A stretch of 20,145 bases of DNA, taken from DASSBG01 sp035703755. Lineage in GTDB: Bacteria; Pseudomonadota; Gammaproteobacteria; Xanthomonadales; Rhodanobacteraceae. The notes below the pieces were generated by a model. The model did no database searches and had not been told where the DNA came from. It saw only the letters and a list, made by a program, of their open reading frames with translations. The stretch is taken from NCBI GenBank assembly GCA_035703755.1, contig DASSXP010000208.1, positions 1 through 20,145 on the forward strand. The letters run 5' to 3'. This document shows positions 6,815 through 13,106 of the stretch, one piece after another (positions within the stretch are counted from its first letter, which is position 1; each line of letters opens with the position of its first letter). Made by a program: the position numbers and the translations under genes.

Positions 6815-7322
6815 CAACAAAATCCGCTTGACCGAGCTGTATCGCGGAAGCCAACCGGGCCGGCCGACGGCCGACGCGTTGGTGCGCTACGTGGACGGCG
6901 ATCTTTCCGCCGCCGAGACCAGCGAGCTGACTGCGCAACTCGACAGCGCGCCGGAACTGGCCGCGCTGGCCGCGCTGCTGGGCGAGCTCGCGCCGGCATC
7001 GGCGACGCTCGCGGCAGCCGTCGGCACGCCGGCGGTTGCCCATCGGCGGCACAGCCGCCGTGCGGCCACCCACGCGGTGGGCCACCACGCGGGCCGGCGG
7101 CATCACGGCATGCGTTGGCTGAGTGCGGCGGCGGTGTTGGCGCTCAGCCTCGGCCTGTGGGGCTGGCATCACGTCGAGGTCGGCCACGGTGCGCCCGTGC
7201 AGGCGGCGGCGCCCGCCAGCCACAGCGAGGGCGATGCCATCTTCGGTGCCGGCATGGATGGCCATCGCGTGGCCAGCAACGCCGACGAAATTTTCCGCGC
7301 CAGCTTCAACCAAAAAAGCTGA
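6807..7322 (+). CDS. Candidate anti-sigma factor, His/Arg-rich single-pass membrane protein
   Basis: The 171-residue product starts at an ATG inside the sigma-factor gene, and the two frames share 8 bases. Residues 1-65 are soluble and begin with a segment (ALVRYVDGDLSAAETSELTAQLDSAPEL region, 24-51) like the helical N-terminus of anti-sigma factors. Residues 79-100 form a His/Arg-rich stretch with seven histidines (79, 82, 89, 93, 94, 99, 100). A single membrane helix spans about 103-120, followed by HHVEVGH and a short C-terminal tail that would lie in the periplasm. I see no zinc-binding HxxxCxxC motif. The overlap with a sigma gene and the topology make an anti-sigma role likely, but this is inferred from position. 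The histidines suggest metal or pH sensing, which is speculative. A strong intrinsic terminator follows 50 bases downstream. Confidence 0.7.
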   Translation: MTDNKIRLTELYRGSQPGRPTADALVRYVDGDLSAAETSELTAQLDSAPELAALAALLGELAPASATLAAAVGTPAVAHRRHSRRAATHAVGHHAGRRHHGMRWLSAAAVLALSLGLWGWHHVEVGHGAPVQAAAPASHSEGDAIFGAGMDGHRVASNADEIFRASFNQKS

Positions 7323-7372
7323 TCCGCCAGAGATCGCATGGCCCGACCGTGGCCGCGTAGCGAGTTGACAGC

Positions 7373-7402
7373 AAAAAGTCGAAGCCAGCGCTTCGGCTTT
7401 TT
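7373..7402. terminator. Bidirectional intrinsic terminator between convergent genes
   Basis: Bases 7373-7385 and 7390-7402 form a 13-pair stem with a 4-base CAGC loop, with A5 at the left base and T5 at the right. On the plus strand all positions pair, counting one U-G wobble (7379/7396), so it best serves the sigma/anti-sigma operon. On the minus strand the A5 becomes a U-run, so it can also end the convergent CPBP protease transcript, whose stop is 5 bases away. Confidence 0.8.
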
Positions 7403-7406
7403 GCCT

Positions 7407-8390
7407 TCAGTCGCTGTGTGCCGCAGTCGGCCCGGTGTCGCGATCCGCGCCGAGCGAACCGCCGCGGCGCCAGTACGGCGGCACCGCGCTGCCCCGGCGG
7501 CGCATCGCCAGCAAAAACGGCAGCGCCACCGCAAGGCAGCAGACCATCGCAATGGGTGAGGCTTCGGGGCCGAAAGCGCCGCCGCTCAACCAGTCCGGGC
7601 CGGTCAATGTCGCGATCAACTTGCCTTGCGCGGGGAGGCCGGAGACCGGCGCGCCAAACACCGCGCCTTGCAGGATGTTCCAGGCCGCGTGCAGCCCCAT
7701 GCACAGGTAGAGCGAGCGGGTGACGTGGAAGATCAACCCGAACAGCAGGCCCGCCTCGATCGCAATGGCCAACGCCGACCACAGGGTCGCGTTGGGATTG
7801 CCGAGATGCGCAAGACCGAAAAACAACGCCGATACCACCAGCGCGACCCACGTGCCAAGACCTTCCTCGACGATGCGGAACAACACGCCGCGGCTGACGA
7901 TCTCCTCGCCGATGGCGGGCACCACGCCGAGGCTGAGCACGGCGGCCAGCCAATGCATCTCGGCCCGCGTGCCGGTGATGTGGTAGACGCCGAGTGCGCC
8001 GAGGATACCGATCACCGTGCTGAACAGCGCCGCGCCAAGCAACAGCCCCAGCAGCGTATGCGGCAGCAGCGTGCGCCAGGCCAGCTCGCTGACCGGGCGG
8101 CGTTCCACCCAACACACGAGTATCAAGTAGGCCAGTAACCATGGAATGGCTTCGGTCAACAGGCCGGTAGCAGCGGCGGGCAAGGCAGTGTCGTCGTCCC
8201 CTTGCCAGCCCAAGGCGTCTGCCACGGCATAGCCGGCCAGCATCAGGCCAAGTGCCAGCAGCACAAAGATCAGGAGTCGCGCCAGCGGCGAAAACAGCAG
8301 CCAACGCTGCCAGTGCGGCGCCGCGGGCGGGGTTTGGAAGGCGACCGAGAATGGCGGTATGAGCGGTTTCCTCGAGTGGCGGTTTGCCAC
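7407..8390 (-). CDS. CPBP family intramembrane glutamic endopeptidase (CAAX protease-like)
   Basis: The C-terminal 220 residues carry the CPBP/Abi signature: EE-x3-R (GEEIVSRG, residues 161-168), a first motif histidine in FGLAHLGNP (His195), and H-x3-N in HAAWN (His234, Asn238). Hydrophobic segments lie near 36-58, 77-95, 108-134, 147-160, 181-195, 203-228 and 277-295, so it is a polytopic inner-membrane protein. Bacterial members include proteases acting on membrane or prenyl-type substrates; the substrate here is unknown. The start is uncertain. I use the GTG at 8390 (327 residues), which lacks a good ribosome binding site. An ATA codon at 8360 has AGGA at a suitable distance. The frame stays open further upstream, but that part is non-membrane, has odd composition and overlaps the divergent gene. 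It converges on the sigma/anti-sigma operon. Confidence 0.8.
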   Translation of the reverse strand: MANRHSRKPLIPPFSVAFQTPPAAPHWQRWLLFSPLARLLIFVLLALGLMLAGYAVADALGWQGDDDTALPAAATGLLTEAIPWLLAYLILVCWVERRPVSELAWRTLLPHTLLGLLLGAALFSTVIGILGALGVYHITGTRAEMHWLAAVLSLGVVPAIGEEIVSRGVLFRIVEEGLGTWVALVVSALFFGLAHLGNPNATLWSALAIAIEAGLLFGLIFHVTRSLYLCMGLHAAWNILQGAVFGAPVSGLPAQGKLIATLTGPDWLSGGAFGPEASPIAMVCCLAVALPFLLAMRRRGSAVPPYWRRGGSLGADRDTGPTAAHSD

Positions 8391-8490
8391 GGCATGCAAC
8401 CGCCGGATGTCGCCACGGCTTGTCGCGGTTGTGTGCCATGATGAAAAGATGGCCCCAGCGGGCGTGATGTGCAACGGACAAGGAGAGGAT

Positions 8491-8787
8491 ATGGACAAGT
8501 ATCGCAGTGGCCGCCGCGCGGCCCGTGTGGCCATCGTGTCGGGATGGATAATGGCAGCAGTGAGCGGTCTGTTGCTCGCGATGGTGATCATGCTGGAGTT
8601 GATCGTGGCGTTCGGCATGCACCGACCGCTGGTTTCGCTCGACGTCGGCTTTCCAATCGGCGTGGCCATGACGGGCCTGGGCCTGCTGCTGGTGCTGGCC
8701 GGCTGGATGGCGCGCGCCGTGTTCGACATGGCCGATTCGGCTCGAGCCGGCAAGCGTGCCGACTGCGCAAGCGACCCATTGGGCTGA
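8491..8787 (+). CDS. Small membrane protein of unknown function (98 residues)
   Basis: The ATG at 8491 is preceded by a good ribosome binding site (AAGGAGAGG). The 98-residue product has a basic N-terminus (MDKYRSGRRAAR) and two strong membrane helices at about 14-42 and 54-78, and it ends in a short charged tail. The basic start suggests an N-in, C-in hairpin. I do not recognise the family. It diverges from the CPBP protease, with about 100 bases between the two starts, and is followed by another small membrane protein in the same direction 182 bases on. No partner or function can be assigned from sequence. Confidence 0.65.
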   Translation: MDKYRSGRRAARVAIVSGWIMAAVSGLLLAMVIMLELIVAFGMHRPLVSLDVGFPIGVAMTGLGLLLVLAGWMARAVFDMADSARAGKRADCASDPLG

Positions 8788-8969
8788 ACCGCGCGTCGGC
8801 ATGGGTGGGCACTGAAGCGGAAACGCCGCGCTGGTTTGCAATGGCGCGCCGAAAGGCGGATATTCATTGCGAGTGGAGTGCCGCTTTCCGCGCAAGCCGC
8901 GAGGTTGATTCCGGGCGGAATCCGCTTGGGCCTTCACGCGTCGATAGGGATACCAAAGGAGACGCGAAC

Positions 8970-9266
8970 ATGCACGAGGTATACGTAATTCTTGGGGCGA
9001 TGTTGCTGTGTTTCATCGCATCCCGCTTGCTGAGTACGGAAACCAGGAAGGCGGATTTCGCTGCCCTGATGCGGCCCACGGCGAGAAATTACCAGATTCT
9101 CATCTTGCTCACGGTTACTGCTGGAATGGGCGTCTTCAGTCGCCTGTCGGCCTTGCAGTCTGGCTCTGGTTCGACATCCGGCCTGTTTTTCATCACCTGC
9201 AATGTGCTGATCAGCTTGTCGGCGATTGCCTTGCTGTGCCTGAATCTGGCCAAGTCACGCCACTAG
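8970..9266 (+). CDS. Small membrane protein of unknown function (98 residues, three helices)
   Basis: An AAAGGAG ribosome binding site sits 8 bases ahead of the ATG at 8970. The product has three predicted membrane helices at about 3-21, 41-58 and 70-93, with a charged loop (STETRKADF) between the first two. Base composition is visibly less GC-rich than the neighbours, with codons such as GTA, ATT and TTG used freely, which could mean relaxed selection or transfer. I do not recognise the family. The 180 bases upstream hold no gene that I can see; they include a small inverted repeat GATTCC-gggc-GGAATC at 8907-8922. The gene converges on prfC, whose stop is 65 bases away. Confidence 0.65.
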   Translation: MHEVYVILGAMLLCFIASRLLSTETRKADFAALMRPTARNYQILILLTVTAGMGVFSRLSALQSGSGSTSGLFFITCNVLISLSAIALLCLNLAKSRH

Positions 9267-9331
9267 TTTCGCAATCGCTGACTCCGCGCGGAAACGCTGC
9301 CTTGCAGCCGCCAGCATGGGCGCGCTGTCAA

Positions 9332-10933
9332 TCAGCCGGCCGCGGACGTGGCGGTTTCGCGGGTGGCGGCGAAGCGCACCTGGGGCCAGCGTTCCTGCGC
9401 CAGTTGCAGGTTGACGCGCGTGGGTGCCAGGTACACCAGCTTGCCGGCGGCGTCGATGCCGAGGTTCATGGCGTTTTTCTCGCGGAATTCGTCGAGCTTT
9501 TTGTCGTCGTCGCAGTGGATCCAGCGGGTGGTGGCGATTTGTATCGTCTCGAAACCGGCGTCGACGCCGTACTCGTCCTTGAGCCGATAGGCGACGACAT
9601 CAAACTGCAACACGCCGACCGCGCCGAGGATCAGGTCGTTTGACATCAGCGGCCGGAAAAACTGCGTGGCGCCTTCTTCGGACAACTGTTCGAGGCCCTT
9701 TTGCAGCGCCTTCATCTTCAACGGATCGCGCAGCCGCGCGCGGCGGAACAGTTCCGGTGCGAAGTTGGGGATGCCGGTGAACTGGATCGCCTCGCCGTCG
9801 CTGAAGGTGTCGCCGATGGCGATGGTGCCGTGGTTGTGCAGCCCGATCACGTCGCCGGGGTACGCGCTCTCGACGATCTCGCGGTCGGAGGCCATGAAGG
9901 TCAGCGCGTTGGCGATCTTGACCTCCTTGCCGGTGCGAGTCTGCAGCATCTTCATGCCGGCCGTGTAGGTGCCCGAGCACACCCGCATGAAGGCGACGCG
10001 ATCACGGTGCGCCGGGTCCATGTTGGCCTGGATCTTGAACACGAAGCCGCTGAGGCGTTCTTCCGTCGGCTCAACGGTACGGGTGGTGGTGGCGCGCGGG
10101 CGCGGCGAGGGCGCGTGTTCGACGAAGAAATCCAGCAGCAACTGTACGCCGAAGTTGTTGACCGCGGAGCCGAAGAACACCGGCGTCAGGCGGCCGGCGA
10201 GGTACTCCGCCGGGTCGAAAGCCGGCGCGGCGCCCTGCACCAACTCCAGTTCTTCGCGCAGCTCGGCCAATGCCGCCGCGCCCACCGCCTGTTCGAGGCC
10301 GGGCGCGTCGAGGCCCTTGAAGATGGTCGAATCCTGGCGGGTGAAGTTCTTGCCGGATTCGAACAGGTGCACCTCGTCCAGCAGCAGGTGGTATACGCCT
10401 TTCAGGCGCTTGCCCATGCCGATCGGCCAGGTCAGCGGGGCGCAGGCGATGCCGAGCACCGACTCCACTTCATCCAGCAATTCGATTGGCGATTTGCTCT
10501 CGCGGTCGAGTTTGTTGATGAAGGTCATGATTGGTGTGTCGCGCAGGCGGCACACCTCCATCAGCTTGATGGTGCGCTCTTCCACGCCCTTGGCGCAGTC
10601 GATCACCATCAGTGCCGAGTCCACCGCGGTCAGCACGCGGTAGGTGTCTTCGGAGAAGTCCGCGTGGCCGGGTGTGTCCAGCAGGTTGATGATCTTGCCC
10701 TCGTAGGGGAACTGCATCACCGAGCTGGTTACCGAGATGCCGCGTTCCTTTTCCAGCGCCATCCAGTCGGAGGTGGCGTGGCGCGCGGCTTTGCGACCCT
10801 TGACGCTGCCGGCCATCTGGATCGCGCCGCCGAACAACAGCAGCTTTTCGGTCAGTGTGGTCTTGCCGGCGTCAGGATGGCTGACGATGGCGAAGGTGCG
10901 CCGACGGCGGGTTTCGGTGAGATGGCTGGGCAT
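9332..10933 (-). CDS. prfC: Peptide chain release factor 3 (RF3)
   Basis: RF3 is a translational GTPase that removes RF1 or RF2 from the ribosome after peptide release. This 533-residue copy is about the size of the E. coli protein. GTPase motifs are clear: G1 SHPDAGKTT at 18-26, the switch region with RGISVTSSVMQF around 64-75, G3 DTPGHADF at 86-93 and G4 NKLD at 140-143. A beta-barrel domain II and the RF3 C-terminal domain follow, with QFDVVAYRLKDEYGVD in the last fifth. No clear ribosome binding site is seen before the ATG at 10933, although this start matches the family N-terminus. A dioxygenase gene ends 33 bases upstream in the same direction, so the two may be co-transcribed. Confidence 0.96.
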   Translation of the reverse strand: MPSHLTETRRRRTFAIVSHPDAGKTTLTEKLLLFGGAIQMAGSVKGRKAARHATSDWMALEKERGISVTSSVMQFPYEGKIINLLDTPGHADFSEDTYRVLTAVDSALMVIDCAKGVEERTIKLMEVCRLRDTPIMTFINKLDRESKSPIELLDEVESVLGIACAPLTWPIGMGKRLKGVYHLLLDEVHLFESGKNFTRQDSTIFKGLDAPGLEQAVGAAALAELREELELVQGAAPAFDPAEYLAGRLTPVFFGSAVNNFGVQLLLDFFVEHAPSPRPRATTTRTVEPTEERLSGFVFKIQANMDPAHRDRVAFMRVCSGTYTAGMKMLQTRTGKEVKIANALTFMASDREIVESAYPGDVIGLHNHGTIAIGDTFSDGEAIQFTGIPNFAPELFRRARLRDPLKMKALQKGLEQLSEEGATQFFRPLMSNDLILGAVGVLQFDVVAYRLKDEYGVDAGFETIQIATTRWIHCDDDKKLDEFREKNAMNLGIDAAGKLVYLAPTRVNLQLAQERWPQVRFAATRETATSAAG

Positions 10934-10966
10934 GCGCGGCGGGAAGCAGGTGGAAAACCGGCCATT

Positions 10967-11722
10967 TTAGCCTGAAATGCCGTTACTGCCGGGTTCGACG
11001 TGTCGATAGGTCACCACCAGCACGTCGCGGTGGGCCGGCTGCGTCGGATCGTGCGGCGTGACCGGGGTGACGCCGTGGAACACGCGGTGGTCGTCGACCA
11101 GCGCGACATCGAAGGGACGGGTCAGGGTGAAGCTGCCGAGCAGGGCGCCATCCAGACCGTGGATGGTGGTGGTGCCGGCGTCGATATTGAGGCGGTCGAC
11201 CATCATCACCAGTACGTAGTCGACGCCGTCGCGGTGCACGCCCTCGGGCGTGGGTTCGCCGGCGGCGTCGGCCAGAGCCTCGATGCGGAACTGGTGCGCT
11301 TCGACCCGCCACGCCTCGACCGTGGGCGCGAGTGTGCCGAACAGGTCGCGGCCGAGACGGATGACCCGTTGCAGGCAGCCGCCCGCCTGTTGCGGCAGGA
11401 TCGGTTCGAACCAGCGTTCGATGCCGCCCTGCAAGGCGTTGTAGGTTCGGCTCTGGTAGTGCGGCTGGTGGGCTTCGCGGTTGGCGTCGCCGTGGCGGCC
11501 GATCGAATACACGGCGTGCCGCCGCTGGCGACGGCGGCCGCTGGCGGCGAGATAGTGGTCGGGGACGAGCGCGTTCCAGCTGGCGGCGAACGTGGCCCAG
11601 TCGGTCAGCGACGTTTCACGCTCCAGTGCAGCCCGCACCGCGCCGGCGGCGCAAAAGGCGTAGCCATCGCGGCGCAAGGCGGGTGTGGCGGTGAACAGGT
11701 CCGGTGGCGGTTCAATGGGCAT
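10967..11722 (-). CDS. 2-oxoglutarate/Fe(II) dioxygenase family protein (amino-acid hydroxylase type)
   Basis: The 251-residue protein shows the facial-triad pattern of Fe(II)/2-oxoglutarate oxygenases: H-R-D at 163-165 (EGVHRDGVDYV), His216 in DHRVFHGVTPV, and Arg240 in VVTYRHVE as the likely 2-oxoglutarate contact. The wording EGVHRDG...HGLDG...LVDDHRVFHGV matches my memory of the family (PF10014) that contains bacterial L-isoleucine 4-hydroxylase, some members of which also oxidise leucine or methionine. The substrate here is not known. I chose the ATG at 11722 (MPIEPPPDLF), which gives the usual family length; the frame's upstream ATG at 11773 adds only an Arg-rich extension. The gene precedes prfC by 33 bases and diverges from the SAM-riboswitch methionine operon, which makes an amino-acid substrate attractive but unproven. 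Confidence 0.82.
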   Translation of the reverse strand: MPIEPPPDLFTATPALRRDGYAFCAAGAVRAALERETSLTDWATFAASWNALVPDHYLAASGRRRQRRHAVYSIGRHGDANREAHQPHYQSRTYNALQGGIERWFEPILPQQAGGCLQRVIRLGRDLFGTLAPTVEAWRVEAHQFRIEALADAAGEPTPEGVHRDGVDYVLVMMVDRLNIDAGTTTIHGLDGALLGSFTLTRPFDVALVDDHRVFHGVTPVTPHDPTQPAHRDVLVVTYRHVEPGSNGISG

Positions 11723-11749
11723 CGATCGGCGGTGCAGACGCAATCGGTG

Positions 11750-11755
11750 ATTGTA
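11750..11755 (-). promoter_or_regulatory. Possible -10 box of the dioxygenase-prfC transcript
   Basis: TACAAT on the minus strand matches 5 of 6 bases of the -10 consensus and lies 28 bases ahead of the dioxygenase start. I see no good -35 box at the right distance, so this is a weak call. Confidence 0.3.
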
Positions 11756-11842
11756 ACGCCGCGCTGTCGGCATGGCTTGGCGTGGGCAGTTGGCGGCGCC
11801 ATGAGCATCCGTTATATGGATGGCTGGACGTCTATACGGCTA

Positions 11843-11871
11843 TTGACATGACAATCCGTCATCGTTACATT
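11843..11871 (+). promoter_or_regulatory. Promoter of the metX-metB-hom operon
   Basis: TTGACA at 11843-11848 is a perfect -35 box. It is followed by a 17-base spacer and TACATT at 11866-11871 (4 of 6 matches to TATAAT). The predicted start, about 11878-11880, falls immediately before the first base of the SAM-I riboswitch at 11881. That agreement supports both calls. Confidence 0.75.
11848..11862. promoter_or_regulatory. Inverted repeat inside the met promoter
   Basis: ATGAC-aatcc-GTCAT has perfect 5-base arms and sits between the -35 and -10 boxes of the methionine operon promoter, sharing one base with the -35 box. It could be a repressor site giving a second layer of control above the riboswitch. 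No regulator is identified, and arms this short can arise by chance. Confidence 0.3.
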
Positions 11872-11880
11872 GCGCAGCAC

Positions 11881-11995
11881 ACTCATCGAGACCGGCTGAG
11901 GGACAGGCCCTTTGAAGCCGGGGCAACCACAAGTTCGCAAGAGCTTGCACGGTGCCAACTCCTGCGGAGGCCTTGCTGGCCGCCGAGAGATGAGT
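11881..11995 (+). promoter_or_regulatory. SAM-I riboswitch (S-box leader)
   Basis: The conserved S-box core is readable in order. P1 is ACTCATC (11881-11887), paired perfectly with GATGAGT (11989-11995). P2 is CCGGC (11892-11896) with GCCGG (11917-11921), enclosing GAGGGAC (11898-11904) and GGCCCTTTGAAG. The P3 base is GGCAACC (11922-11928) with GGTGCC (11951-11956). CAACTCCTGC follows, then P4 CGGAGGCC (11965-11972) with GGCCGCCG (11978-11985). When it binds S-adenosylmethionine the RNA should shut off metX-metB-hom. No T-run lies between the aptamer and the start codon, so control of translation is more likely than transcription termination. CCTCC at 12036-12040 could mask the GGAG ribosome binding site at 12069-12072, but I cannot resolve the switch. 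Confidence 0.93.
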
Positions 11996-12079
11996 CGGAG
12001 CAAGCCTTGGCGCTTGCGGCCCGACCCATTCCGGCCCTCCCCGGGAGTTCGATGAAATCGGATGCCGAGGAGAGAAACG

Positions 12080-13105
12080 ATGTCACTGCAAGCCGCTCAG
12101 GTCGATAGCCACTGGATTGCCGCCGAAACCGTGTTGCCGCCGCCGCGTCCGGCGTTCAGCGGCGTGCGTGGCGAGCGCCAGATTCGCATTCAGCCGAAGT
12201 ACGGTGCCGGCATGCGGACGGTGACCGTGCGCTATCGGTGGACGGGTGCGCCGGGCGCGCCGACGCTGGCTGTGCAGGGTGGCATTTCCGCCAACCGCGA
12301 CGTCGTCACCGAGCAGGGTGCGCCCGGTTGGTGGCAGTCGCTGGTGGGGGCCGGCAAGGCGATTGACCTCGACAACTGTCGGCTGCTGGCCATCGACTGG
12401 TTGGATGCCGCTGATCTCGGCACCGCGTCGGTGTCCAGCGAAGATCAGGCCGATGCGCTGGTGGCGCTGGCCGATGCGCTCGGCATCGAGCAGCTGGCCG
12501 GCTTCATCGGCGCCTCCTACGGCGCGATGGTCGGGCTGGCGCTGGCCTCGCGGCACCCGGAGCGGCTCGGCCGATTGCTGCTGATCGCCGGCGCGCACCG
12601 GCCGCATCCGTTGGCCAGTGCGCAGCGCGCGGTGCAGCGCGGCATCCTCAAGCTCGGCCTCGCCAATGGCTGCGAGCGCGAAGCCTTGTCACTGGCGCGG
12701 CAATTGGCGCTGACCACCTACCGCGGCCGCGACGAGTTTGCACAGCGCTTTGCCGGTGCTGTTGAATGTCGTGACGGTCGTTACCGCCGCCCGGTGGAAG
12801 ACTGGCTGGAGCACAACGGCGACCGCTTCGTTGGACGCTTCGACTGTGGTCGTTATCTGGCCCTGTCCGAATCCATCGATTTGCACGAGGTCGACCCGGC
12901 CAGCGTGCGCACGCCGACCACGCTGGTCGGTTTTTCCACCGATTTGCTGGTGCCGTTGGGTGACCTGTGTGAATTGCAGCGCCGCCTCGGTGCCGCGTCC
13001 AGCCTGGAGGCGATCGAGTCGCCGGCTGGCCATGATGCCTTCCTCAAGGAACACGCCCGTCTCGCGCCCATCCTGCGCGATTTTGCCCGTGAGTGTGGAG
13101 CCTGA
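12080..13105 (+). CDS. metX: Homoserine O-acyltransferase (succinyl- or acetyl-transferase)
   Basis: This 341-residue enzyme has the alpha/beta-hydrolase fold of MetX and activates homoserine by O-acylation, the committed step of methionine synthesis. The nucleophile elbow G-A-S-Y-G-A places Ser146, the acid is Asp288 in FSTDLLVP, and the base is His318 in PAGHDAFL. It is shorter than classical MetX acetyltransferases and resembles the Xanthomonas-type MetX. Known enzymes of this fold use either acetyl-CoA or succinyl-CoA, so the acyl donor is not settled by what I can see. The ATG at 12080 has a strong GAGGAGAG ribosome binding site; an in-frame ATG at 12062 lies ahead of that site and is rejected. 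It is the first gene behind the SAM-I riboswitch, and metB follows after one base. Confidence 0.92.
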   Translation: MSLQAAQVDSHWIAAETVLPPPRPAFSGVRGERQIRIQPKYGAGMRTVTVRYRWTGAPGAPTLAVQGGISANRDVVTEQGAPGWWQSLVGAGKAIDLDNCRLLAIDWLDAADLGTASVSSEDQADALVALADALGIEQLAGFIGASYGAMVGLALASRHPERLGRLLLIAGAHRPHPLASAQRAVQRGILKLGLANGCEREALSLARQLALTTYRGRDEFAQRFAGAVECRDGRYRRPVEDWLEHNGDRFVGRFDCGRYLALSESIDLHEVDPASVRTPTTLVGFSTDLLVPLGDLCELQRRLGAASSLEAIESPAGHDAFLKEHARLAPILRDFARECGA

Positions 13106-13106
13106 C

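Noticed and set aside
8788..8969. A further small gene or RNA between the two 98-residue membrane proteins
   Set aside because: I found no start with a ribosome binding site and no strong secondary structure apart from one short inverted repeat at 8907-8922.
9701..10975. Plus-strand open frame of 424 codons opposite prfC
   Set aside because: RF3 on the minus strand has all GTPase motifs; the antisense frame is a GC-driven shadow.
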